17,320 nt of DNA. Source: F1-60-MAGs027 sp044344715. GTDB lineage: Bacteria > Actinomycetota > Acidimicrobiia > Acidimicrobiales > Ilumatobacteraceae. Where the stretch lies: positions 1-17,320 of the forward strand of contig JBIJCI010000032.1 of assembly GCA_044344715.1 (NCBI GenBank), written 5' to 3'. The notes under the pieces are model-generated. The model worked only from the letters and a program-made list of their open reading frames with translations. It did not search any database and was not told where the DNA came from. This document shows positions 6,002 through 13,610 of this stretch, in pieces. Every line of letters starts with the position of its first letter. The first letter of the stretch is position 1. The position numbers and the translations under genes are program-made.

Positions 6002-8760
6002 ACGTGGCAGGCGCCTGCCCGCCGCATGTTGGAGGAACCGCACGACGAACAGATGGCACCGGTGCTGGACGACTTCGTCTCACCGTGACCGAAGGTTCCG
6101 GCGGCCATGCTCGCGGCGAGTTCGCCCGCCGACGGAATGGTCTTCGGATCGGAGATCACGTCGACGCCCTGCGAGGTTTCGACGACCGTCTCTTCCACAC
6201 CGGGAAGCGTCGGTTGCAGGCGCTCGGCCCGGGTGAAGATGCCCAGTTCGGCACGCTCGGCCGGCGTCATGTACTCCACGGCGAGGCGACGGAACAGGTA
6301 GTCGATAATCGACGACGCCATACGGATGTCGGGATCGTCGGTCATGCCTGCCGGCTCGAAGCGGGTGTTGATGAACGCCTCGACGAAGGCGTGCAGTGGT
6401 ACGCCGTACTGCAGGCCGTAGGACACGCTCTTGGCGAACGAGTCCATGATGCCCGCCAGCGTCGAACCCTGCTTCGACACGGTGAGGAAAATCTCGCCGG
6501 GGCGGCCGTCCTCGTACTCGCCGACGTTGGCGAAGCCCTTGCAGTCCGCGACGCGGAACTCGAAGGTACGACCGCGACGCGAGCGCGGCAGCTTCTGGCG
6601 TACCGGCTGGTTGATGACGCGCTCGATGACGCGCTCGGCGGTGGCGGTTGCGGCGTCGGTCTTGTCGTCGTCCTTCTTCATCGTGGAGAGCGGCTGGCCG
6701 ACCTTGCAGTTGTCGCGGTAGATCGCGACGGCCTTCAAGCCGAGCTCCCAGGACAGCATGTGGATGTGCTCGATGTCCTCGACGCTCGCCGTCTCGGGCA
6801 TGTTCACCGTCTTGGAGATGGCACCCGAGAGGAACGGCTGGACCGCACCCATCATGCGCACGTGACCCTCGTAGTGGATGACGTTGTCACCCATCGAGCA
6901 GGCGAACGCCGCGAGGTGCTCGGGGCGCAGGTCGGGTGAACCGACGATCGTCTTGTTCTTGTCGATGTACTCGACGATGCGGTCCGCAACCGGCTTCTCG
7001 TAGCCGAGCTTCTTCAGCGCACGTGGCACCGTCTGGTTGACGATCGTCATATTGCCGCCGCCGACCAGCTTCTTGAACTTGACGAGACCGAGGTCGGGCT
7101 CGATGCCGGTGGTGTCGCAGTCCATCATGAGGCCGATGGTGCCGGTAGGGGCGAGCACCGAGGCCTGGCTGTTGCGAACGCCGTATTCCTCGCCGTCGCG
7201 CACCGCGGCCGCCCACGAGGCGGTGGCGGCTTCGACGAGGTCGTGCTGCACGGTGTCGGCGTTGTCGATTTCCTTGTCGGCATCGCGGTGCATGCGCAGG
7301 ACGTTGAGCATGTAGCGCTCGTTGGCGGTGAAGCCGGCGAACGGCCCCATGCGGCTGGCGATACGTGCGCTGGTGGCGTACGCGTGGCCCGTCATCATCG
7401 AGGTGAGCACGGCGGCCCAAGCGCGGCCACCCTCGGAGTCGTAGGGCATGCCGAGTGCCATGAGCAGGGCCCCGACGTTGGCGTAACCGATACCGAGCTG
7501 ACGGAAGAGCCGGCTGTTCTCCGCGATCTTCTCCGTCGGGTAGTCGGCGTTACCGACGAGGATTTCCTGCGCCGTGAACACGACCTCGATGGTGTGGCGG
7601 TAGGCCTCGACGTCGAAGGTGTCGTCATCGTTCAGGTACTTGAGCAGGTTGATCGATGCCAGGTTGCAGGCGGAGTTGTCGATGTGCATGTACTCGCTGC
7701 ACGGGTTCGAACCGTTGATGCGGCCGGCCGCGTGCGCGGTGTGCCACTTGTTGATCGTGGTGTCGAACTGCAGACCCGGGTCTGCGCACTCCCACGAGGC
7801 GGTGGCAATCTGGCGCCACAAGTCGCGGGCCTTCATCGTGCGGATCGTGCGACCGTCCTTGACGGCCTTCAGGTCCCAATTGCGGTCTTCCTTGACGGCC
7901 TGCATGAACTCGTCGGTGACGCGCACCGAGTTGTTGGCGTTCTGGTACTGCACCGAGAACGAGTCCGCGCCGTCGAGATCCATGTCGAATCCGGCTGCGG
8001 CCAGTGCACGGGCCTTCTTTTCCTCGCGCGACTTGCACCAGATGAACTCTTCGATGTCGGGATGATCGACGTTGAGGATGACCATCTTGGCGGCACGACG
8101 GGTCTTGCCACCCGACTTGATGGTGCCGGCCGAGGCGTCGGCACCGCGCATGAACGACACCGGACCGGAGGCGGTGCCACCGCCCTTCAGCATCTCGGCG
8201 CTGCTGCGGATCGCCGACAGGTTGATACCCGAACCCGAACCGCCCTTGAAGATGATGCCCTCCTCGCGGTACCAGTTGAGGATTCCGTCCATGGTGTCTT
8301 CCACGGAGAGGATGAAGCAAGCGCTCGCCTGTTGCGGCACGCCCTTCACGCCGATGTTGAACCACACCGGGCTGTTGAAGGCCGCGCGCTGCGTGACGAG
8401 GATGTACTTCAGCTCGTTGCGGAAGGCTTCGGCTTCTTCATCGTCGACGAAGTAGCCGCCCTGAATTCCCCAGTTGGCGATGGTGTCGGCCACGCGGTCG
8501 ATGACCTGGCGCAGCGAGGTCTCGCGTTCGGATGTACCGAGGGTGCCCCGGAAGTACTTCTGGGCGACGATGTTGGTGGCGTTCAGCGACCAGGACTCGG
8601 GGAACTCGACGCCGAGTTGCTCGAAGGCGACGGTGCCGTCCTTCCAGTTGCTGATCCTGGCGTCACGCTTCTCCCAGGTGACGGTGTCGTACGGGTGAAC
8701 GTTGGGTTGCGTGAAGTGACGGTTGATGCCGATCGAGAGACGCTCCGGAGCGATGGACAT
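5965..8760 (-). CDS. nrdJ: Vitamin B12-dependent (class II) ribonucleoside-diphosphate reductase
   Basis: This 931-residue enzyme reduces ribonucleotides to deoxyribonucleotides using adenosylcobalamin as radical source, so it needs neither oxygen nor a separate radical subunit. Class II features are clear. FNSPVWFN is at about 129-135, and the first redox cysteine is C148 in ASACFIL. The NPCSEY loop carries thiyl-radical C354 and E356, and the second redox cysteine C365 (NSACNLASIN) lies 11 residues later, the spacing expected from the T. maritima enzyme. PTGTIGLMMDCDTTGIEPD is intact. The C-terminus is a cysteine cluster (C904, C907, C918, C921, C924, C930), probably a zinc ribbon plus a shuttle pair that re-reduces the active site. 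ATG 8760 is preceded by GAAAGG at about 7-8 nt. The gene lies downstream of nrdR and a molybdoenzyme gene on the same strand, with its own 189-nt leader. Confidence 0.97.
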   Translation of the reverse strand: MSIAPERLSIGINRHFTQPNVHPYDTVTWEKRDARISNWKDGTVAFEQLGVEFPESWSLNATNIVAQKYFRGTLGTSERETSLRQVIDRVADTIANWGIQGGYFVDDEEAEAFRNELKYILVTQRAAFNSPVWFNIGVKGVPQQASACFILSVEDTMDGILNWYREEGIIFKGGSGSGINLSAIRSSAEMLKGGGTASGPVSFMRGADASAGTIKSGGKTRRAAKMVILNVDHPDIEEFIWCKSREEKKARALAAAGFDMDLDGADSFSVQYQNANNSVRVTDEFMQAVKEDRNWDLKAVKDGRTIRTMKARDLWRQIATASWECADPGLQFDTTINKWHTAHAAGRINGSNPCSEYMHIDNSACNLASINLLKYLNDDDTFDVEAYRHTIEVVFTAQEILVGNADYPTEKIAENSRLFRQLGIGYANVGALLMALGMPYDSEGGRAWAAVLTSMMTGHAYATSARIASRMGPFAGFTANERYMLNVLRMHRDADKEIDNADTVQHDLVEAATASWAAAVRDGEEYGVRNSQASVLAPTGTIGLMMDCDTTGIEPDLGLVKFKKLVGGGNMTIVNQTVPRALKKLGYEKPVADRIVEYIDKNKTIVGSPDLRPEHLAAFACSMGDNVIHYEGHVRMMGAVQPFLSGAISKTVNMPETASVEDIEHIHMLSWELGLKAVAIYRDNCKVGQPLSTMKKDDDKTDAATATAERVIERVINQPVRQKLPRSRRGRTFEFRVADCKGFANVGEYEDGRPGEIFLTVSKQGSTLAGIMDSFAKSVSYGLQYGVPLHAFVEAFINTRFEPAGMTDDPDIRMASSIIDYLFRRLAVEYMTPAERAELGIFTRAERLQPTLPGVEETVVETSQGVDVISDPKTIPSAGELAASMAAGTFGHGETKSSSTGAICSSCGSSNMRRAGACHVCGDCGSTSGCS

Positions 8761-8949
8761 TGCATTGCCTTTCGTGCTTGGTGGGGACTTGTTCTAGTTG
8801 ATGTGGGTGGGACGTCGGTGGACGGTGCCGGGTGGGGAAGGTAAACCATAGTGCGGATGGGCCGAACCACTAGGGATGGTAGAAAACGGCCCGAAATCAT
8901 GCGGTAATCCACAATGGGTAGTGCCGGGCTACAGGCGTGAAAGTCGGCG
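8761..8949 (-). promoter_or_regulatory. nrdJ leader / intergenic region
   Basis: This 189-bp gap lies between the molybdoenzyme stop and nrdJ. It is less GC-rich than the coding DNA and contains a NrdR-box-like palindrome at 8910-8923. A 6-bp inverted repeat, GGGCCG at 8859-8864 and CGGCCC at 8887-8892, encloses 22 nt. A possible -10, TATGGT read on the minus strand, lies at 8845-8850, with no good -35. No cobalamin riboswitch is recognisable. No small ORF looks real, and no run of T after a stem marks a terminator for the upstream gene. The region probably carries an nrdJ-specific promoter. Confidence 0.55.
8910..8923. promoter_or_regulatory. Candidate NrdR box upstream of nrdJ
   Basis: The plus strand reads CACAATGGGTAGTG, which fits the outer arms CACWA-N4-TWGTG of the NrdR-box consensus as I recall it. 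The centre, TGGG, departs from the usual AT-rich core. A weaker partner, CACTAGGGATGGTA at 8868-8881, lies 42 bp away centre to centre, close to four helical turns, which would suit the paired boxes usual for NrdR. NrdR is encoded upstream on the same strand. The site lies about 150 nt before the nrdJ ATG and upstream of the only -10-like hexamer I can point to, so its position relative to the promoter is uncertain. Confidence 0.42.
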
Positions 8950-11229
8950 TCAGACCGTCGCAACCGCTGCAAGCGAGACAGGAATGCCGTTCAGCACCGC
9001 GTTGCCCGACAGCGGATCGATCGCCTCGTGGTCGGTGAGCACGTTCGAGTTGACCCCGGCGTATTCACGGGCCACCGACTGCCGGGTGCCGGACTTGGAG
9101 TGACCCCAGCCGTGGGGCAGGCTCACCACGCGCGGACGGATGCCGTCGGTGATCTCGACCGGGGCCACGACGCTGCCCACCCGACTCGTCACCCGTACCG
9201 GCGCTCCGTCGCCGACGCCGAGTCGGGCCGCGTCGTCGGGATGCATCTGCAACGTGCAGCGGGGCTTGCCCTTCACCAGCACGCGGATGTTGTGCATCCA
9301 CGAATTGTTGGAACGTAGGTGCCGGCGCCCGACGAGCAGGACCTGTTCGTGATCATGATCGAGCGATGCCCGAAGTCGCGGCACGTCGGCGAGCAACTCG
9401 GGTGGGGCGAGCTCGATCTTGCCGGTCGGTGTACGGAGCACTTCGGGGATGCGCGGGATCATCGCGCCGTAGTCGACACCGTGCGGGTGACGCTTCAACA
9501 TGGCCACACTGACACCGTCGGGGTTCGCGCCGAAGCCGTCGCCGAACGGACCGGTGCGCAGGATGAGGTCGAGGATGCGATCGGGTCCGCGCAACGAACC
9601 GTTCTCCGCGCCGCTCAGCTCCGCATAGATGTCGTCGGGATCGCGTCCGGCGATCGGGCCCGTCTCGTCCCGCACCGCCGACTCGATCATCGACCGGATG
9701 GTGACCTCGTCGACCGTCGCCGGATCGACGTTGGCGCCGAGACCCTGGGCGATCCCGGCCAATCGCGCCAGGATCTCCCACTCGTCGGGTACACCAGGTG
9801 GGAGGTCGAAGACGGGCTCGCTGTAGTTGGCCACACTGCGCATCGCGAAGTTGAGCAGGGCGAGGTCGTAGTGGCTTCGGTAGAGGTGCGACGGTGGCGG
9901 CAGGATCACGTCGGCATGTCGCGACGTCTCGTTGAGATAGATGTCGACGCTGACCATGAAATCGAGCGAGTCGAGGGCCTCGGCAAGCTGGTCGCTGTTC
10001 GGGGTGGAAACCACCGGATTGCCACCGACCACCACCATCGCCCGGATCTGGCCGGGGCCGGGGGTCTGCATCTCCTCGGCCATGAGCGCCGCCGGGTACT
10101 CCCCCAGTGCCTCGGGGAATCCGCGCACGCGGGTCTTGCCGCGGCCGATCCTGAACCCCTTGCCGATGCCCTTCTTCCCCCGGTTCGTCGGCCCGGACGC
10201 CACGGGTAGCGGGAACATCGCCCCGCCGACGATGTCCAGGTTGCCCGTGACGACGTTCAGCACATCGACCAACCACGACGCCGTGGTGCCGAAACTCACC
10301 GTGGTGGTGCCCATTCGGCCGTACACCGCGGCCCGTGGGGCCGCTCGGAGCTCCAGCGCGATCCGTCGGATCGTGGCGGCGTCGATGCCGACGGCCCGTT
10401 CCACCCGTTCGGGTGTGAACTCGGCCAGTGCACGGTGCACAGCTTCGACACCGTTGAGATGGCCGGCGAGATGATTGCCTGGGTCGGCAGCACCGGCTTC
10501 GAACACCGCCGTGACCATTGCGGCAAGCAGGAGTGCGTCGGTACCCGGACGAATCGCCAACCACTCGTCGGCAGATTCGGCGGTTCGACTGCGTCGCGGG
10601 TCGACGACCACGACCTTGCCGCCGCGGGCACGGAGCGCCTCCAATCGTCCAGGCCAATCGGGTGCGGTGGCGAGACTGCCGTTGCTCGCATACGGATTCG
10701 CGCCGAGCATGAGCAGGTAGTCGGTGCGATCGATGTCGGGGACTGGCACCGAGATGGCGGTACCGAACATGTAGCCAGCCGAAACCTGCTTGGGAAGTTG
10801 ATCGACGCTCGATGCACTGAATCGTTGGCGGGTGCCGAGTGCACCGAGCAGCACCCGATTGAACGTCATCGCCGCGAGGTTGTGGGCGCCGGGATTCCCG
10901 AGGTACGCCCCGATCGACTCTCGTCCGTGCGTGGCGACCACCTGCGTGATGCCACGATCGACGACCTCCCAGGCCTCGTCCCACGACACTTCGACGTGCC
11001 GGCCGTCGCGCTTTACCAGCGGCTGTCGAAGGCGGTCGGGGTCTTCGTGCAGCTGCTTGAGCGTTGAGCCCTTGGGACAGATGTAACCCTTCGAGTACAC
11101 GTCGTTCATGTCGCCGCGAATTCGCACGACCGATCCTTCGCGGCCGGTGGCGTCATCGCGGACCGTGATTTCCAGACCGCAGCCGGCTTCACAGAGCGGG
11201 CAGGTACGGATTGCGGCGCGATCGGTCAT
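8950..11229 (-). CDS. Molybdopterin oxidoreductase (DMSO reductase / formate dehydrogenase superfamily)
   Basis: This 759-residue protein should bind a bis-molybdopterin guanine dinucleotide cofactor and one [4Fe-4S] cluster. The cluster ligands are C10, C13, C17 and C51 in CPLCEAGC and GYICPKG. Further family signatures are SVDQLPKQVSAGYMFG near 141-156, LMLGANPYASNGS, VVVDPRRSRTAESAD, VVGGNPVVSTPNS, DVILPPPSHLYRSHYD, and a C-terminal dinucleotide-binding domain with LQMHPDDAARLGVGDG and HGWGHSKSG. There is no Tat signal peptide, so it is cytoplasmic. The position where formate dehydrogenases carry the Mo-ligating Cys or Sec falls near SASS (138-141) here, so the ligand may be serine or absent. 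The start is ATG 11229, 1 nt after the nrdR stop; a longer frame reading back into nrdR is a shadow. The substrate is unknown, and formate dehydrogenase is only one possibility. Confidence 0.88.
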   Translation of the reverse strand: MTDRAAIRTCPLCEAGCGLEITVRDDATGREGSVVRIRGDMNDVYSKGYICPKGSTLKQLHEDPDRLRQPLVKRDGRHVEVSWDEAWEVVDRGITQVVATHGRESIGAYLGNPGAHNLAAMTFNRVLLGALGTRQRFSASSVDQLPKQVSAGYMFGTAISVPVPDIDRTDYLLMLGANPYASNGSLATAPDWPGRLEALRARGGKVVVVDPRRSRTAESADEWLAIRPGTDALLLAAMVTAVFEAGAADPGNHLAGHLNGVEAVHRALAEFTPERVERAVGIDAATIRRIALELRAAPRAAVYGRMGTTTVSFGTTASWLVDVLNVVTGNLDIVGGAMFPLPVASGPTNRGKKGIGKGFRIGRGKTRVRGFPEALGEYPAALMAEEMQTPGPGQIRAMVVVGGNPVVSTPNSDQLAEALDSLDFMVSVDIYLNETSRHADVILPPPSHLYRSHYDLALLNFAMRSVANYSEPVFDLPPGVPDEWEILARLAGIAQGLGANVDPATVDEVTIRSMIESAVRDETGPIAGRDPDDIYAELSGAENGSLRGPDRILDLILRTGPFGDGFGANPDGVSVAMLKRHPHGVDYGAMIPRIPEVLRTPTGKIELAPPELLADVPRLRASLDHDHEQVLLVGRRHLRSNNSWMHNIRVLVKGKPRCTLQMHPDDAARLGVGDGAPVRVTSRVGSVVAPVEITDGIRPRVVSLPHGWGHSKSGTRQSVAREYAGVNSNVLTDHEAIDPLSGNAVLNGIPVSLAAVATV

Positions 11230-11230
11230 G

Positions 11231-11710
11231 TCACGATTTCTTTTTTCTCGGTTTTGCGGCCGTGCGCTTTTCGAGCATGGTGATCTCACGCTTGAAATCG
11301 GACGCTTCGTCGAACTCCTTGTACACGCTGGCGAACCGGAGATAGGCCACTTCGTCGAGCTTGCGCAGCCGGGTGAGCACCGCCTGACCAACCTGCGCGC
11401 TCGTCACATCGCCCCCGGTCAACCGCATCGCATCCTCGACCTGTTCGGCGAGCTCGGTCAATGCCTCGGGCGTTACCGGGCGACCCTTGGATGAAGCGAC
11501 GAGGCCGACCACGATCTTCTGGCGGTCGAAGGGCTCCTTGTCGCCGCTTCGTTTGATGACGTACACCGGCAGTTCATCGATTCGCTCGTAGGTCGTGAAC
11601 CGAATCTCGCAGGAGAGGCACTGGCGGCGGCGGCGCACGGCGGCTCCGTCCTCCGCCGACCGCGAGTCGAGGACTCGCGAGTCATCGTGACCGCAACTTG
11701 GGCATCGCAC
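11231..11710 (-). CDS. nrdR: Transcriptional repressor NrdR
   Basis: NrdR is a zinc-ribbon and ATP-cone repressor that senses ATP/dATP and shuts down ribonucleotide reductase genes by binding paired NrdR boxes. This 159-residue copy is normal in length. The zinc ribbon uses C3, C6, C31 and C34 (MRCPSCGHDD and RRRQCLSCEIRFTTYE). The ATP-cone spans about 49-139 (VYVIKRSGDKEPFDRQKI to LRFASVYKEFDEASDF), and a basic tail ends in KPRKKKS. The start is GTG 11710, because MRCPxCG is the usual beginning of the family and the ribbon starts at residue 3. No Shine-Dalgarno is obvious. Its TGA is followed after one base by the ATG of the molybdoenzyme, indicating one transcript and probably coupled translation. 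nrdJ, its likely target, lies two genes downstream. Confidence 0.96.
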   Translation of the reverse strand: MRCPSCGHDDSRVLDSRSAEDGAAVRRRRQCLSCEIRFTTYERIDELPVYVIKRSGDKEPFDRQKIVVGLVASSKGRPVTPEALTELAEQVEDAMRLTGGDVTSAQVGQAVLTRLRKLDEVAYLRFASVYKEFDEASDFKREITMLEKRTAAKPRKKKS

Positions 11711-11865
11711 GCTGCAATCACAGTAGTTGTGCCGCCGCGACGACGTCCCTCAGACCCTCTCCTCCCGCGGCTCGCATCACCGAAGTCCGCGAGCCCGGGG
11801 GGCGGCGGAACTCGGAATTGACTCAGGCCAAAGAATATAGAGTATTCGTACGAACGGGGGAACCA
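11711..11865. promoter_or_regulatory. Divergent control region between nrdR and the alcohol dehydrogenase gene
   Basis: This 155-bp region is very GC-rich in its middle and turns abruptly AT-rich at 11816-11850. Near nrdR the plus strand has CACA-GTAGT-TGTG (11719-11731), an inverted repeat around a -10-like TACTGT read on the minus strand. Toward the dehydrogenase there is a TTGACT hexamer (11818-11823) followed by an AT-rich, palindromic stretch (11833-11854). GGGGGA lies 5 nt before the ATG at 11866 and decides that start. Confidence 0.5.
11818..11854 (+). promoter_or_regulatory. Putative promoter and palindromic operator of the alcohol dehydrogenase gene
   Basis: TTGACT at 11818-11823 is a good -35. 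An AT-rich stretch 14-18 nt later could hold the -10, but no perfect TATAAT is present. Overlapping it are GAATA-TAGAG-TATTC (11833-11847, perfect 5-bp arms) and the 10-bp perfect palindrome TTCGTACGAA (11845-11854). These sit where a repressor would block RNA polymerase. The regulator is not identifiable from the window. Confidence 0.5.
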
Positions 11866-12948
11866 ATGAAAGCAGCAGTATTTCGCGAGGTGTTGCAACC
11901 GCAGTCGATCGAGGACATCGAGCTCGACACGCCGAAGGGACGTGAGATTCTCGTACGGAACGTAGCGGCAGGAATCTGCCACAGCGACCTGTTGTTCTTC
12001 GAGGGCACCTGGGACCACCCCATTCCGACCATCCTCGGACATGAAGTTGCCGGCATCGTAGAGGCCGTCGGCCCGGAGGTCACCTCCGTGAAGCCCGGCG
12101 ACCACATCGTCGGCTGTGCGGGAGGTCCGTGTTACGAGTGTCGCTACTGCGTGATGGGACGCCCGATCATCTGCATCAACCGGAACCACGACCGTGCCGC
12201 CAACGACACCCCACGGATTCGCTGCAACGGTTCCAAGATCCATCAATACGGGCAGCTGTCGGGCTTTGCCGAGTCGATGCTGATCCACGAACACGCGTGC
12301 GTGGTGATTCCCAAGGAGATTCCGCTGCGACTGGCGGCCATCATCGGATGCGGCGTCGCAACCGGTCTCGGTGCCGTGTTCAATACCGCACGGGTCGAAC
12401 CAGGCGCATCCGTCGTCGTGACGGGCGTCGGCGGCGTGGGTCTGAACTCCGTTCAGGGTGCGCGGATAGCAGGTGCTTCGACGATCGTCGCGGTCGACGT
12501 TCTCGCCGACAATCTGAAGCTGGCCGAGAAACTCGGTGCTACCCATCTGGTGAACGCATCGAACGTGAATGCGGTGGAAGCGGTGCGCGACATCACCAAG
12601 GGTGGCGCCGACTACGTGATTGAAACGTCGGGAGTAGCAAAGGTTGCGGAGACCAGTTTCGAGATGTTGGGAGAAGGCTCGGTACTCACACTCGTGGGGT
12701 TACCGGCCCATGGCACGAAGATTTCCTTCGACATGACACGATTCATCCCGAGTGAGATGTCGGTGCGTGGTTGTCACGTGGGATCGTTGCGACCGCGAAT
12801 CGATCTGCCCCGCTACTGTCAGATGTACCTCACTGGCGCGCTCGATCTGGAGTCGTTGGTGACGGAGAGCTATTCGCTGGCGAACATCAACGAAGGCTTC
12901 GACCGCCTGATGAAGGGCACCAAGGGCCGCGGCATCGTCGAGTTCTAG
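11866..12948 (+). CDS. Zinc-dependent alcohol dehydrogenase (medium-chain MDR family)
   Basis: This 360-residue NAD(P)-dependent dehydrogenase oxidises an alcohol or reduces an aldehyde. Catalytic zinc ligands are C38 (AGICHSDLL), H59 in GHE, and C162 (IIGCGVATG). Structural zinc ligands are C89, C92, C95 and C103 (GGPCYECRYC to IIC). The Rossmann motif GVGGVG is at 187-192, followed by an acidic D211, which favours NAD. The layout resembles class III-like or AdhD-type actinobacterial enzymes. A role in formaldehyde or mycothiol chemistry is possible but unsupported. The start is ATG 11866, with GGGGGA 5 nt upstream; the frame runs back to 11698 but that part is intergenic. The gene separates nrdR from the LysM/lexA pair, which adjoin in M. 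tuberculosis, so it may be a lineage-specific insertion. Confidence 0.92.
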   Translation: MKAAVFREVLQPQSIEDIELDTPKGREILVRNVAAGICHSDLLFFEGTWDHPIPTILGHEVAGIVEAVGPEVTSVKPGDHIVGCAGGPCYECRYCVMGRPIICINRNHDRAANDTPRIRCNGSKIHQYGQLSGFAESMLIHEHACVVIPKEIPLRLAAIIGCGVATGLGAVFNTARVEPGASVVVTGVGGVGLNSVQGARIAGASTIVAVDVLADNLKLAEKLGATHLVNASNVNAVEAVRDITKGGADYVIETSGVAKVAETSFEMLGEGSVLTLVGLPAHGTKISFDMTRFIPSEMSVRGCHVGSLRPRIDLPRYCQMYLTGALDLESLVTESYSLANINEGFDRLMKGTKGRGIVEF

Positions 12949-12975
12949 AGGCTGGGTTGACCGCCCGGCCCGCGA

Positions 12976-13428
12976 TCACGGAATGCGAACGAGCTGACCC
13001 GTCTGGATGGTGGAGCCGTTCAGGCGGACGAGTTCGTCGACCACCTCGGTGATTGCGGCGTTGGGCGCGATGCGCTCGCCGATCGACCAGAGCGTGTCGC
13101 CCGTTTGGGCAACGACGAACTTGGGTGCGGTGGACTGTCCGTTGAGACCGTCGGCCGACGCGGAACTGCCGAAGAGCGAGACCACACTGAGGCCGGTGAC
13201 CATGACGAGGGTGGCGACCACGATCATCAGGCCGAGTCGACGACGGCGATAGACGCGCTGGATCTCGCGAGTACGGGCGGCGTCGCGGTATGCCTGTCGG
13301 CGGGTGGCATGAGAGATGTCGGCGGGTCGCTGGGAACGAGCCACACGAGCGGCAACGTTGCCCGGCAGTGCCGACGCACCTCGCGATGTGGAGGGCTGGA
13401 GTTGTCCGTTGAGGAGGATGGTGGCCAT
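12976..13428 (-). CDS. LysM-domain membrane protein divergent from lexA (SosA/DivS/ChiZ-like candidate)
   Basis: This 150-residue protein has a basic, probably disordered cytoplasmic N-terminus (1-65, ending YRRRRLGL), one membrane segment at about 66-86 (LGLMIVVATLVMVTGLSVVSLF), and an outer LysM peptidoglycan-binding domain at about 103-149 (FVVAQTGDTLWSIGERI to IQTGQLVRIP). Small LysM or membrane proteins divergent from lexA in actinobacteria and Firmicutes (Rv2719c/ChiZ, DivS, YneA) are SOS-induced inhibitors of cell division. Position, topology and operator sites make the same role likely here, though it is inferred. The start is ATG 13428 with AAAGGA about 9 nt upstream; a longer frame would run into the operator region. 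Its promoter carries one perfect SOS box inside the -35/-10 spacer, and a second lies downstream in the leader. Confidence 0.88.
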   Translation of the reverse strand: MATILLNGQLQPSTSRGASALPGNVAARVARSQRPADISHATRRQAYRDAARTREIQRVYRRRRLGLMIVVATLVMVTGLSVVSLFGSSASADGLNGQSTAPKFVVAQTGDTLWSIGERIAPNAAITEVVDELVRLNGSTIQTGQLVRIP

Positions 13429-13501
13429 GTGGGTGATTCCTTTCGGATTGTGGATGTTTGGGTGGGAACGTTGCAGAGTAGGGTCGGGGTGTACGGTGAG
13501 G

Positions 13502-13515
13502 CGAACAGGTGTTCT
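13502..13515. promoter_or_regulatory. SOS box (LexA operator) 1
   Basis: CGAACAGGTGTTCT matches the core GAAC-N4-GTTC exactly and misses the outer C/G pair at one base. It lies in the transcribed leader of the LysM gene, 34 bp centre to centre from box 2. The position could block elongation or allow cooperative LexA binding. Confidence 0.85.
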
Positions 13516-13528
13516 CCCCTCGTGAAAT

Positions 13529-13557
13529 ACCATACCGAACGGGTGTTCGCTTTACAA
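13529..13557 (-). promoter_or_regulatory. Promoter of the LysM gene
   Basis: Read on the minus strand, a -35 TTGTAA (13557-13552) and a -10 TATGGT (13534-13529) are separated by exactly 17 nt. The spacer contains a complete perfect SOS box (13536-13549). Bound LexA would therefore cover the promoter, giving strong SOS-dependent control. Transcription would begin near 13522, leaving a leader of about 95 nt. Confidence 0.65.
13536..13549. promoter_or_regulatory. SOS box (LexA operator) 2
   Basis: CGAACGGGTGTTCG is a full match to the actinobacterial and Bacillus-type SOS box CGAAC-N4-GTTCG, with perfect 5-bp arms. It is embedded in the 17-nt spacer of the LysM gene promoter and lies about 70 bp upstream of the lexA promoter. 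Confidence 0.92.
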
Positions 13558-13610
13558 CCTCCCCGCAAACCCAAGCCCAGCAACGGTTTACCGATGTCCC
13601 CGAGAAATTC

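Noticed and set aside
7243..8844. 533-codon plus-strand open frame opposite nrdJ
   Set aside because: Composition is typical of an antisense shadow, rich in Val, Gly, Asp and Arg without domain motifs, while nrdJ on the other strand is fully conserved.
8901..8914. DnaA box (TAATCCACA) or replication-origin element upstream of nrdJ
   Set aside because: It is a single site with one mismatch, with no cluster, no AT-rich unwinding region and no dnaA/dnaN nearby.
8761..8949. Cobalamin riboswitch in the nrdJ leader
   Set aside because: No B12-box-like sequence was recognised, and B12 repression would be counterproductive for a B12-dependent enzyme.
11719..11731. CACA-N5-TGTG inverted repeat upstream of nrdR as an autoregulatory NrdR box
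   Set aside because: The spacing is one base shorter than in the NrdR consensus and the inner bases do not fit, so it is described only as an inverted repeat near a -10-like hexamer.
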